Shown here in pieces: positions 1 through 8,102 of a DNA stretch of 64,000 nucleotides (position 1 is the stretch's first letter; each line of letters begins with the position of its first letter). The notes beneath the pieces were generated by a model, which was not told where the DNA came from, searched no databases, and saw nothing but the letters and a program-made list of their open reading frames with translations. Source of the stretch: a virus. Location of the stretch: IMG/VR virus record IMGVR_UViG_3300032334_000315, positions 90,690-154,689 of that record. One strand, given 5' to 3'. Made by a program: the position numbers and the translations under genes.

Positions 1-299
1 TTCCAACGCTTACGAGCCATCGTAAACGTGATGGAGTCATTGATCTGGAGATTGAACTTGGATAGAAAATCACCTTCGCCCTCAAAGCCTTGAACATTTT
101 TAATATAGACTTCAATATCAACCGCATCATCAAATGTGGATGTTGGATCTTCACCAAGAAGTGGATCCACATTTTGAAGTGTGCGCGGCAAATACTTTAC
201 GTCCAGACCATAAATCTTAATCGCTTGCACGATAAGATCCTCAGCAAGATCCTGCTGGCGCCCGTATGTGAATGGTCGGAAGTATTTGTTTGTTGTCAT
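1..299 (-). CDS. 14: Neck protein gp14 (partial, 3' end outside window)
   Basis: Open frame running off the left edge; 99 codons are visible, beginning MTTNKYFRPFTYGRQQDLAED. This N-terminus and the position directly after gp13 fit T4 gp14, a head-completion/neck protein that with gp13 seals the filled head and gives the tail its docking site. The start ATG lies 3 nt after the gp13 stop, so the two are co-translated as in T4 (order 13-14). The C-terminal part is missing, so total length cannot be compared. Identification is by resemblance and synteny. Confidence 0.8.
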   Translation of the reverse strand, partial: MTTNKYFRPFTYGRQQDLAEDLIVQAIKIYGLDVKYLPRTLQNVDPLLGEDPTSTFDDAVDIEVYIKNVQGFEGEGDFLSKFNLQINDSITFTMARKRW

Positions 300-301
300 T
301 C

Positions 302-1045
302 TTAGCCGATCATATCCGTAACAGGCAAGCTATAGTCATTAATGAGCGATGCTTCCATCGTTGTTATCATATCGTTTGCTTCTTCCCAAATCTTCTGTCC
401 ATTAAATGCAATACCACCAGGAAGCTGCATGCCTTCATATAGCTTTAGATTCTCGCCCCACTGGCGCTTCACGAGCGCGGTCGCGTACTGTTTTAACCAT
501 GAATCGTTCCATACATCCGTATATGTGTTCGGATCCAAACTTGCATATCCATCCACGATAATACTATATCCTGGCTGTACGTCGGTGGACCATGCCATGT
601 CAATGTGTAGGGTATTAGTGTGGCGATTGAAACGGATAGGTTTTTTACCGACAAAGATTTCTTCCAGCGTCTCGATGTGGCGCATAGCCATAACATATGG
701 TGCCACAGAAACGCTGGTAATATTGAATAGCTCGTTTAGATGAAGCTGATAGCGAACATTGAACATACTGGTCGTGCTATAGCTATCGCCGAGATCAAAG
801 ATACGGGTAACGCCAATGATGCTTTCCGGAAGAGTAATGTAACGATTGGTAATGTCGGTAGGAGTAACCACATGCCTATAGAGAACATGTTCGGTGCCAT
901 CATAGTGGTAATCGCGGTACTTTGCAATAGCGTCGTCGATACGATCTTCGACCTGCTCGTCATCCACATTGATATCAATAACTGGCGCTCCGAGGCGGCG
1001 CAGGATATAGTCTTTGAATTCCTGTCTTGATGCTGGAATAGCCAT
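302..1045 (-). CDS. 13: Neck protein gp13 (head completion)
   Basis: 247 residues, shorter than T4 gp13 (about 309). The N-terminus (ASRQEFKDYILRRLGAP...) followed by an acidic stretch and DAIAKYRDYHYDG is typical of T4-type gp13 neck proteins, which join the packaged head to the tail with gp14. The start is supported by a GGAGTG ribosome site just upstream. A late promoter box (CATAAATA) lies about 25 nt upstream. It is the first gene of a minus-strand neck operon with gp14 following after 2 nt. Divergent from the TctC gene on the other strand. Confidence 0.85.
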   Translation of the reverse strand: MAIPASRQEFKDYILRRLGAPVIDINVDDEQVEDRIDDAIAKYRDYHYDGTEHVLYRHVVTPTDITNRYITLPESIIGVTRIFDLGDSYSTTSMFNVRYQLHLNELFNITSVSVAPYVMAMRHIETLEEIFVGKKPIRFNRHTNTLHIDMAWSTDVQPGYSIIVDGYASLDPNTYTDVWNDSWLKQYATALVKRQWGENLKLYEGMQLPGGIAFNGQKIWEEANDMITTMEASLINDYSLPVTDMIG

Positions 1046-1068
1046 TTATCACTCCGAGTTAGTTCTGC

Positions 1069-1076
1069 TATTTATG
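1069..1076 (-). promoter_or_regulatory. T4-type late promoter box (CATAAATA) for gp13
   Basis: Minus strand reads CATAAATAG about 25 nt before the gp13 start, one mismatch from the T4 late consensus TATAAATA. A second element, CTAAATAG, lies at about 1084-1091. Consistent with late expression of neck genes. Confidence 0.6.
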
Positions 1077-1079
1077 TTC

Positions 1080-1109
1080 TTGACTATTTAGTCTATATAG
1101 TGCTATGAT
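1080..1109 (+). promoter_or_regulatory. Sigma70-like promoter overlapping the first TctC start codon
   Basis: TTGACT at 1080-1085 and TATGAT at 1104-1109, separated by 18 nt. The -10 contains the annotated ATG (1105), so a transcript from here would begin inside the gene. Either the ATG at 1123 is the real start, on a nearly leaderless message, or the match is fortuitous. Confidence 0.4.
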
Positions 1110-2067
1110 TCGTTTGATCGTAATGCTCTTTATTGGCTTCATCTCGCTTGCGGCTGCGGCGGCTGAGCTAAAAATAATCACTCCATCCAATGACGATAGC
1201 TATAATATCAACGCCAGGATTCTATCCAGGCATCTCGGTAAATACTTACCAGACAATCCTACTATAACTATCCAATCCATGCCAGGCGCTGCGAGCTTAG
1301 TTGCAGCCAATTACATATACAATATTGCGCCGAGAGATGGTAGCGTTATCGGCATTGTCTATAAAGAGATTCCGTTTGTCGGGCTATTAGGCGGTGACGG
1401 AGTCCAGTTTGATCCTAATCATTTCAACTGGATTGGGTCGGTAGCAGACGGCCGCAAGGATGCTGTTATTCTATGGGCCAATGAACCGAAGTTTCGGTCA
1501 GACTTCGTTGTAGGTGCTGAGGGTGCCACATCAGGCAACATGGCTTTGTTTGTCAACAAAATGCTTGGCACCAATTTCAAGATTGTCGGTGGTTATCCAA
1601 CGACCGGTGCTAACCGTCTCGCGCTTGAGCGCAAGGAAGTGGATGCGGTTATCTATAGTTTGATTGGTATCAAAACGCAAAAGCCCAACTGGTTACAGTC
1701 AGGCAGCGGCATCTATCCAACGCTTCAGTTTGGCAACGGTACGGCCCGTCTACCAGAATATAAAGAAGTTCCAGCACTGGCTGAATATGTAACAGACGAC
1801 AAAGACAGAAAGCTCCTTCATGCTTTTGAATCCCAGTTCATAATGTTGCGCCCATTCGTAGCACCGCCTGGCGTGCCAAAAGCTCGCATAGATGAACTAC
1901 GCAATGCGTTCTCAAAAGCAATGGTGGATGCTGAGTATGTTGAAGATGCGCGCCGTGCAAACATAGATATTAATGCTATCAGCGGTGCTGATATGGAAAC
2001 CATGATAAAGACTCCAGTAAATATCGAAACGCTCGATAGTCTCAAACAGATTTATAAGGTAAAGTGA
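1105..2067 (+). CDS. TctC/Bug-type periplasmic solute-binding protein, copy 1
   Basis: 320 residues with an N-terminal signal peptide (hydrophobic core MLFIGFISLAAAAA before ELK). The mature part has the TctC/Bug pattern: the early PGA segment (SMPGAASLVAANYIYN), the GTVIG-like strand (DGSVIGIVYKE), a central VGAEGATSG loop, and a C-terminal PFVAPPGVP. These proteins are periplasmic binding subunits of tripartite tricarboxylate transporters and bind small carboxylates. No TctA/TctB membrane subunit is present here, so any transport would need host partners. No clear ribosome site precedes ATG 1105; ATG 1123 is an alternative. Followed after 1 nt by two oxygenase genes, making a three-gene plus-strand operon. 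Two more copies lie at 3370-4281 and 7170-8102. Confidence 0.8.
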   Translation: MIRLIVMLFIGFISLAAAAAELKIITPSNDDSYNINARILSRHLGKYLPDNPTITIQSMPGAASLVAANYIYNIAPRDGSVIGIVYKEIPFVGLLGGDGVQFDPNHFNWIGSVADGRKDAVILWANEPKFRSDFVVGAEGATSGNMALFVNKMLGTNFKIVGGYPTTGANRLALERKEVDAVIYSLIGIKTQKPNWLQSGSGIYPTLQFGNGTARLPEYKEVPALAEYVTDDKDRKLLHAFESQFIMLRPFVAPPGVPKARIDELRNAFSKAMVDAEYVEDARRANIDINAISGADMETMIKTPVNIETLDSLKQIYKVK

Positions 2068-2068
2068 A

Positions 2069-2749
2069 ATGTTCGAACATGCTCTATTTCCTACACTGTT
2101 AACCGAATTTGAATATCCAGAAAAAGATGCGTTCAAAAATGCTTTTTACCAGGGCATCTTCAAGTATATGTCACCCGAAGGATACTCAAGCGAGTTCACT
2201 GGCCATGTGAATATCCACCATGAACCATCGTTTGAGCCATTCTTCAAGTTTGCTTCAGATTGCGTCAAGCAATATATCGCAAGACTTCACTTGGATCCAA
2301 ACCTGTTTGAGTACAATGTGGTCAAAACATGGATGAACATTACTAAAAATCGTATGACACCTATGCACAATCATGCGGACGCGCACATGTCATTTACCTA
2401 CTACATTAACATTCCAAAAGAGTTCTCAAAGCCTATTCGTTTCTTCAACTACAATATGAGACATGAACCGTTCCCAGGTTGTATCAAGTTTAATGATCCA
2501 TCAAAATGGGACGACTTCAATGCATACACATGGCAGATTGAACCACAAGAAGGCAGACTGTTTGTTTTCCCAGCAAATTTGACGCATGACACCGTAGGCC
2601 ATGAAGAAGAGAAAGAACCAGGATGCTTCACTCCAGACGATCTGGATCAGATGCGCGTCTGTCTTGCGTGTGATATTCTTCTAACATATAAAAATAAAGC
2701 AGCGAAACCATTGGGTGTCCAACCTGTGAGTAACTGGAGAATTTTCTGA
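2069..2749 (+). CDS. Putative 2OG-Fe(II) oxygenase
   Basis: 226 residues. Likely iron ligands are H102 and D104 (HNHADAH) and distal H173 (FPANLTHDTVG), spaced as in the double-stranded beta-helix fold of 2-oxoglutarate/Fe(II) dioxygenases. It resembles the phage and bacterial family often annotated as TIGR02466-like. The substrate is unknown; such enzymes hydroxylate protein side chains, nucleobases or small molecules. It starts 1 nt after the TctC stop with an AAGG-type ribosome site inside the TctC end, and its stop overlaps the next oxygenase start (TGATG), so the pair is translationally coupled. Confidence 0.7.
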   Translation: MFEHALFPTLLTEFEYPEKDAFKNAFYQGIFKYMSPEGYSSEFTGHVNIHHEPSFEPFFKFASDCVKQYIARLHLDPNLFEYNVVKTWMNITKNRMTPMHNHADAHMSFTYYINIPKEFSKPIRFFNYNMRHEPFPGCIKFNDPSKWDDFNAYTWQIEPQEGRLFVFPANLTHDTVGHEEEKEPGCFTPDDLDQMRVCLACDILLTYKNKAAKPLGVQPVSNWRIF

Positions 2750-3369
2750 TGGCAAAGTATACAACAATTTATAATGATCCATACCGTCGCGCTAAGATTA
2801 CTTTGCCGTTTGCATTTTGGGATGGAGCATTCTCAGACGAAGAACTAAAAGCGGTTATTGAGTATTGCGATTCATTCGGTGTCGAACAGAGTACGCTTAC
2901 TGGCACCACAGACATTGAAGAAATTAAAAAGTACCGCGAATCAAAGATTAAGTTTCATGAGCGTAATCAGGACAACGGCTGGATCTTTGACAAACTAAAC
3001 TTCATCATTCAGTCTATCAACGAGATGTATTATGGCTTTGATTTGAATGGATATAATGTGTTCCAGTATACCACATATGACGCTGAAGACGAAGGCCGAT
3101 ATGATTGGCACATGGATATGGCAATGGGCCATGAGCAACCTGGTGTGGCTGAAATTCGCAAGCTATCACTCACTCTCCTATTGGACGATGAGTTTGAGGG
3201 TGGTGAGTTCCAGATCAATGGTAGCAATGCACATGAACCTATCATTGCAGAATTGAAAAAAGGACGGGCTATTTTGTTCCCGTCCTTTATGATTCACCGT
3301 GTTACGCCAGTCACAAAAGGCAAGAGGCGATCAATCGTTGTCTGGGTAGTAGGACCAAAGTTCCAGTAA
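2749..3369 (+). CDS. PKHD-type 2OG-Fe(II) oxygenase (prolyl-4-hydroxylase-like)
   Basis: 206 residues with a clear motif set: H121-M-D123 (YDWHMDMA), distal H183 (FPSFMIHRVTPV) and a basic 2OG-binding segment (KGKRRSIVVWVVGP). The RKLSLTLLLDDEFEGGEF strand pair is typical of PKHD/P4H-like hydroxylases. Known relatives hydroxylate proline or other residues; the target here is not shown. The nearby fibre at 10817-12181 is collagen-like and proline-bearing, a plausible but unproven substrate. Coupled to the previous gene by TGATG. Its stop meets the convergent TctC gene with no gap. Confidence 0.8.
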   Translation: MAKYTTIYNDPYRRAKITLPFAFWDGAFSDEELKAVIEYCDSFGVEQSTLTGTTDIEEIKKYRESKIKFHERNQDNGWIFDKLNFIIQSINEMYYGFDLNGYNVFQYTTYDAEDEGRYDWHMDMAMGHEQPGVAEIRKLSLTLLLDDEFEGGEFQINGSNAHEPIIAELKKGRAILFPSFMIHRVTPVTKGKRRSIVVWVVGPKFQ

Positions 3370-4281
3370 CTACTTCAACACAATGTCTTTTTCATACTTA
3401 TCGACAATTTTATTTATTTTATCAATTTCTTGTTGAATTTTTTCTCGTTCAAAACATCTGAGTTCATGACCAATCTTCTCAAGTAGTTTTATAAAATCAG
3501 TCGATCCACATATTTTTGGCAAAAAAATATCAAACGTCTTTACAAATTCAACTCTTTCTTTCGGTACAGAAAATCCGACAGTTGATACAAAATTAAAATC
3601 TGGAACACCAACATGTTTTCCATTAGGAATATTTGATGCTTCTAAACTAGATGATAAGATTGGTCTCAAGCCTATGATGTCTTGTGGCGAAAATATTGTA
3701 TAGTCAGCTTCGTTTACCAATATGCTTTTTGTTATTTCATATGGTGATGTGTAATTTAAATCTTTAGATTTAAAGCCAATCGACTTTAATAAAACAACAT
3801 TAAGATACGGTGTTATTGCATTTGTTGTTGTATTCCCAAAGTATACAGTTTTTCCTGAGCTAAAAAGATTTTTTAAATCATTAAACGATTTGATATTTGA
3901 TTTCGGGTTAACGGCAAGATGAAAAGGTGTTCCAGAAAAAGATTGTACTTGAACAACATCACTATTTCGATTATAGGCATTTATATTTGGGCTGGTATAT
4001 CTACCTAAAGTGACACCGGATATACCAGACCAAATCAGAACGTCTTCGCCGGCTCTGGCCGCAGATATAGCTCTAAGGGTAGCATTATCTCCACCAGCTC
4101 CTGGTATTGAAGTAAGCCGAAATTGAACATCATTCTGAATAATATTGAGTTGAGATATTACTTCTGTCCCTACAAGCATTCCAACACTGCCTGGGGTAAA
4201 CATCGAGTAAACATTTACTTCTTTTGCCATAGCACAATTTGACAATAGTAAAAAAAATAATGCAAACATTTTATTAAACAT
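3370..4281 (-). CDS. TctC/Bug-type periplasmic solute-binding protein, copy 2
   Basis: 303 residues with a signal peptide (MFNKMFALFFLLLSNCAMA). Family signals: the early FTPGSVGMLVGTEVISQLN region, SIPGAGGDNATLRAI (the PGAGG loop), and the C-terminal FSVPKERVEFV. It follows a PP-loop gene by 12 nt with a good AAGGAAA ribosome site, so the two form a unit. The same PP-loop/TctC pair is repeated in opposite orientation at 5978-8102. This gene and 4294-5496 are visibly richer in A/T than the flanking late genes, suggesting separate acquisition. Substrate unknown; no cognate membrane subunits are seen. Confidence 0.75.
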   Translation of the reverse strand: MFNKMFALFFLLLSNCAMAKEVNVYSMFTPGSVGMLVGTEVISQLNIIQNDVQFRLTSIPGAGGDNATLRAISAARAGEDVLIWSGISGVTLGRYTSPNINAYNRNSDVVQVQSFSGTPFHLAVNPKSNIKSFNDLKNLFSSGKTVYFGNTTTNAITPYLNVVLLKSIGFKSKDLNYTSPYEITKSILVNEADYTIFSPQDIIGLRPILSSSLEASNIPNGKHVGVPDFNFVSTVGFSVPKERVEFVKTFDIFLPKICGSTDFIKLLEKIGHELRCFEREKIQQEIDKINKIVDKYEKDIVLK

Positions 4282-4293
4282 AATAAAATTTCC

Positions 4294-5496
4294 TTAAAAT
4301 TCTGGCTTAAATTGTCCGAGATAATAAAGTCTAGAAAATAGAGTCTTATTCAAGTTTGATTTGTTTGCTATTTTATCATATTTTTTCCATTTGTGCGATT
4401 GATAATCAGCATAAAAATCATGCGCCGTATGAGATATACCAATAGTTTCTACCAACTTTATATCGGGACTTATTTTTGTTGGTTTAGAGCCAACAAAAAT
4501 ATTTGGATCCCAATCCGGATAAATGATTGTATTATACCATCTATCTAAAATAAAACCTGGTGGACATTTTATTTTTGGATCAGACAATGCGTTTTTTACC
4601 ACATTTCGTATGTACATCCACTCATTATATAATTTTTTACTTTTTGCCAATTTATCAATAATTACTTGACACTGTTTTACCGGTATCATTGGAAAATCTG
4701 GTGACCAGTAAAAATCTTCGACTGTATATGGAGCACCTTCTTTTTGAAGAGATACTCCGATATTTGCGAGAGTGATATCGGAAAACAAAAAGAAAATTTT
4801 ACCATCGTCGGTAATGTCAATAATGGGTTTTTCGAGGCCTCTGATAACAGCTACATTTTCTTTTGTTATAGACTGTCTTTCGTGTTTAATTAAAAGTGGT
4901 GACCAATTTTTTCCTACACCTCCTGTAACCCATCTAAGTGACCTAGGTTCATCGTTATGACCAAGATACTCATATTTTTTTCCACCTATTTGCGTGATTA
5001 AATTTTCCGACGAATCAATCAATGTAATTTTAGTGTTTGGACTATATTTTTTAATTTTATTTAACTGTGGTATAACGGCCATCTCAAATTCCATAAACTC
5101 GGTGAGATCCTCGTCATTAAGCAATATGCTACGATCCAATCTATTAATCGCTCTCTGGTGATGAACAATAACGATCTCATCTAAAAAAATATTATTTTTA
5201 AGAAAAGTTTCCAAAACTTGTGTTGAATCGCTACCTCCGGAATATCTTAAAATTAGATATCGGTATTTATCACGCAACTGTTGGGCGCGATCTCTATACA
5301 GGACCGATATGTCAAGGTGTATGGTTTTTTCCCAGTTGATGTTTGAAAAAATATGGTCGTTGTAATAGAATTGAATCTTACCGCCATAATCTTTCTTTAA
5401 TAGCATAAGATCCAATGCATCTTCTCGCATTACAAAAGTTTGGTTATCATAAACATAATAACCCAGGTGTGGGTACTTTATATCAAAAGTTAACAT
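4294..5496 (-). CDS. PP-loop ATPase family protein, copy A
   Basis: 400 residues. N-terminal domain of about 60 residues (GYYVYDNQTFVMREDALDLM, then IQFYYNDHIFSNINW), then a linker LYRDRAQQLRDKY, then the PP-loop SGGSDS at 86-91, which binds the pyrophosphate of ATP in N-type ATP pyrophosphatases (QueC, TilS, asparagine synthetase, PAPS reductase). The C-terminal third is family specific (IIYPDWDPNIFV...KPTKISPD). PP-loop enzymes adenylate a carboxyl, amide or nucleobase; which one here is unknown. It has close paralogues at 5978-7168 and 9324-10379. Upstream gene 5497-5931 ends directly before its ATG; downstream is TctC copy 2. Confidence 0.75.
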   Translation of the reverse strand: MLTFDIKYPHLGYYVYDNQTFVMREDALDLMLLKKDYGGKIQFYYNDHIFSNINWEKTIHLDISVLYRDRAQQLRDKYRYLILRYSGGSDSTQVLETFLKNNIFLDEIVIVHHQRAINRLDRSILLNDEDLTEFMEFEMAVIPQLNKIKKYSPNTKITLIDSSENLITQIGGKKYEYLGHNDEPRSLRWVTGGVGKNWSPLLIKHERQSITKENVAVIRGLEKPIIDITDDGKIFFLFSDITLANIGVSLQKEGAPYTVEDFYWSPDFPMIPVKQCQVIIDKLAKSKKLYNEWMYIRNVVKNALSDPKIKCPPGFILDRWYNTIIYPDWDPNIFVGSKPTKISPDIKLVETIGISHTAHDFYADYQSHKWKKYDKIANKSNLNKTLFSRLYYLGQFKPEF

Positions 5497-5931
5497 TTAT
5501 TTGTTTTCATAAAATGGATACAGCTCGCCTGTCTTTCTATTGCGGTATGAATAGTAAAATTGAAAATTTACGTCTCTTAAATTTGACTTTGGATTCAAAT
5601 CTAGCATTTTCTGTTTGATATCAACAATCGCTGTATTGTAAGCTCTTGCTAGAGCGATATTTGAAAAGTAATATTCAATAATCAATGTGGTGTCATCTTC
5701 TGTATATCTGCGCGTCCAACCTTCAAATCCTTCAAATAGTTCTGGAGCCATTTGATCTCTAAGATTCTTCGTTGCTCTAAAATGAGCGGTATTTTTTATA
5801 GTGACGTTATCTCTAACATCAAACAAAACATCGACAGCCTTTGGTGAATTGATAGGAACATAGATGTCCGCCCAATTACCGCCCTCAGATTTGACAGTGA
5901 TTATACTGAATATGATTGGTGCGTCGGTCAT
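5497..5931 (-). CDS. Hypothetical protein leading the minus PP-loop/TctC unit
   Basis: 144 residues from ATG 5931, chosen because GAGGAG lies 7 nt upstream; an in-frame start at 5967 would have no such site. The sequence (MTDAPIIFSIITVKSEGG...) has no motif I recognise. It has beta-strand-like segments, an aromatic centre (FEGFEGWTRRYTEDDTT) and no signal peptide or membrane segment. It abuts the PP-loop gene (stop at 5497, next start at 5496), so it is the first gene of a three-gene minus operon. It shares a 46-nt intergenic region with the divergent PP-loop gene at 5978. Confidence 0.65.
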   Translation of the reverse strand: MTDAPIIFSIITVKSEGGNWADIYVPINSPKAVDVLFDVRDNVTIKNTAHFRATKNLRDQMAPELFEGFEGWTRRYTEDDTTLIIEYYFSNIALARAYNTAIVDIKQKMLDLNPKSNLRDVNFQFYYSYRNRKTGELYPFYENK

Positions 5932-5977
5932 AAAATTCTCCTCGTTTGATTCTGGTCTATTTAGCATATATAAACAT
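5932..5977. promoter_or_regulatory. Divergent promoter region of the mirrored PP-loop/TctC units
   Basis: Only 46 nt separate the start codons of two opposed operons. On the plus strand TTGATT (about 5946) lies 17 nt before TATAAA (5969-5974), a weak sigma70 match with the -10 almost touching the ATG. On the minus strand CTAAATAG (about 5958-5965) resembles a degenerate late box. Co-regulation of both arms is likely but not shown. Confidence 0.4.
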
Positions 5978-7168
5978 ATGAAATTGCATAATGGATATTA
6001 CACCTATAACGGAAAAATGTTTTTTGCTCGTGAGGACGCATTTGATGCGATGCTATTGAATAATGATCTCAGCGGTCAAATTTTATTCAATTACAATGAT
6101 CCTATCTTCGCGAACATCAATTGGACTAAAGATCCAAAGATAAACATTTCTAGTCTATATCGTATGCGCGCTCAACAAATCCGAGATAAGTATAAGTATG
6201 TCATACTTTCGTTTTCTGGTGGTAGCGATTCAACTCAAGTTCTTCAAACTTTTTTGAATAATGACATATTCATAGACGAAATCCAAGTATCAACTTTGGA
6301 CAAAATGACGCACCGATTTAATAAACAAGAATTGGCTAAAGATCGAGATTTGGGATATATCATGGAATACGAGTATGCTGTAAAACCTATGTTAAAGATC
6401 GTCAAAGAAAAATCACCAGATACCAAAATTACGATTCATGATGCTTCTGATTATCTACACGATCAGTTGTCTGAGAAGAAATTTTTTCCATTAGGAAATG
6501 ATGCACGAACGAGAGTCGGTTCTCCTAGAATGTCACCTGGTGTAGGTCCATCATTCATATGGTGGTATATGTACAATACAATTAATTCAGATAAGTCAAC
6601 AGACAGAGATGGTGTATGTATTGTTAGAGGCTTTGAAAAACCGTCAATTATGATTGACGATGACAACAAGATGTATTTTCATTTCTATGACCATACTATG
6701 ATTTCAACGGCCGCAATCAATAAAGGTGAAGTTGTTGAAAATTATACCACTGAAGATTTTTTTTGGTCTCCAGATATGCCTTTTATTCCGGTCAAACAGT
6801 GTCATATGATTCTGAATAAGTTCAGAAGTGACAAAAAATTTCTAAACAAATATAAAGATGGATTGAAAGCTATCGACGAATTTGCTAAATTAAATTACAA
6901 ACCTGTGTATTCGCCAGCAATTCATATCGAACGAATGTTGTGTGAGATTATATATCCAAATTGGAATCCTAATACGTTTGTGGCACCTAAGCCAACAAAC
7001 ATAAGTCCAGAGTTCAAGATATATGAGCTGGCTGTTGGAAAACACTTCGGTAATGATTTCAAAAAAGAAATCCAAAACTATAAAGAATCCAAATATGACG
7101 CAATATTAGACAAAAGACAATTTTATAGAATGATTCCATCGAAAAAATATTATGTAGGAGACATATAG
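5978..7168 (+). CDS. PP-loop ATPase family protein, copy B
   Basis: 396 residues from ATG 5978. The longer frame from 5864 would overlap the divergent gene and adds no family sequence, whereas 5978 gives MKLHNGYYTYNGKMFFARED, aligning with copy A. PP-loop SGGSDS at residues 80-85, preceded by the family linker LYRMRAQQIRDKYKYVIL. The C-terminal IIYPNWNPNTFVAPKPTNIS matches copy A closely. Probably an ATP-dependent adenylating enzyme of the N-type ATP pyrophosphatase superfamily; substrate unknown. TctC copy 3 begins 1 nt after its stop. Confidence 0.75.
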   Translation: MKLHNGYYTYNGKMFFAREDAFDAMLLNNDLSGQILFNYNDPIFANINWTKDPKINISSLYRMRAQQIRDKYKYVILSFSGGSDSTQVLQTFLNNDIFIDEIQVSTLDKMTHRFNKQELAKDRDLGYIMEYEYAVKPMLKIVKEKSPDTKITIHDASDYLHDQLSEKKFFPLGNDARTRVGSPRMSPGVGPSFIWWYMYNTINSDKSTDRDGVCIVRGFEKPSIMIDDDNKMYFHFYDHTMISTAAINKGEVVENYTTEDFFWSPDMPFIPVKQCHMILNKFRSDKKFLNKYKDGLKAIDEFAKLNYKPVYSPAIHIERMLCEIIYPNWNPNTFVAPKPTNISPEFKIYELAVGKHFGNDFKKEIQNYKESKYDAILDKRQFYRMIPSKKYYVGDI

Positions 7169-7169
7169 A

Positions 7170-8102
7170 ATGTGGATGCGAATTTTATCTTTCTTGCTCG
7201 GCACGTCATTTATGATAACCAGTGCGTTTGCTTTGGAAGAGCGAGTCAATATTTACACCAGATTTGCAGCTGGTGACAACACTATCATTATGGTTAACAT
7301 GATGATTAAGCAGTTGAATAAGAAATATGAAGGTGTTTACGATTTTAGGGTCAACATTATTCCTGGATCAGGTGGAGAATCTGCCGACCAGAGAGCTATA
7401 TTGGATGCCAATGCAGGAATAAACACACTTGTCGTAGGCAGCATTTCAAATTTTGCTATCAATCCAATTGTCTACGATTCAAAAATCAATCGCGATATCG
7501 AATTTATTCCAGTTGAGTTGGCCCATAGATTACCAAACGCAATCATGGTAAATCCAGACTTAAATATCAATACGGTCGACGATCTGGTAAAGCATATTAG
7601 AAACAAGAATAAAGCTTACAGCGGAAACACTCTGCAAGCAACTTCTCCGATTCTGTTAGACTCAATATTCAGAACTCATTATGGATTGAATAATGTTGAG
7701 AGTGTAAAATATAAAGCACCACCTGAAGTTGCGAAGAGCGTTCTTATTAATGAAGTCGATTATTCAATTTTAAATCCCATCGACACCACAGGGTTAAAGC
7801 TTTTAGCAATTTCGTTTCCTCAAAGAGATGCTTATTTTCCAAATATTCCTACGGGAATTGAATCTGGCATGCCAGATTTTAATTATGCTTCAAGCATGAT
7901 GTTCTATGTGCCAAAAGCAAGTCTGAAATTTGTCGCTACTATCAGACAGGAACTCCATCAAGCATGCCTTGATAGCTATGGTATTGATATGGTAAAAACT
8001 CTTAAAATTACACCAATATGCAATAACGATGAGACATTTCTTTGGAAAGAAATTACTAGAGAAAGATTGCTAGCCCTAAAACATAAAGACTCACTCAAAT
8101 AA
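7170..8102 (+). CDS. TctC/Bug-type periplasmic solute-binding protein, copy 3
   Basis: 310 residues with a signal peptide (MRILSFLLGTSFMITSAFA). Core signals: TRFAAGDNTIIMVNMMIKQLN, then IIPGSGGESADQRAILDANAG (PGSGG loop), and a late MMFYVPKASLKFV. It is more similar in these blocks to copy 2 than to copy 1. A good AGGAG ribosome site overlaps the end of the PP-loop gene. The gene converges with, and overlaps by 12 nt, the PP-loop gene on the minus strand. Its pairing with copy B mirrors copy 2 with copy A. Confidence 0.75.
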   Translation: MWMRILSFLLGTSFMITSAFALEERVNIYTRFAAGDNTIIMVNMMIKQLNKKYEGVYDFRVNIIPGSGGESADQRAILDANAGINTLVVGSISNFAINPIVYDSKINRDIEFIPVELAHRLPNAIMVNPDLNINTVDDLVKHIRNKNKAYSGNTLQATSPILLDSIFRTHYGLNNVESVKYKAPPEVAKSVLINEVDYSILNPIDTTGLKLLAISFPQRDAYFPNIPTGIESGMPDFNYASSMMFYVPKASLKFVATIRQELHQACLDSYGIDMVKTLKITPICNNDETFLWKEITRERLLALKHKDSLK

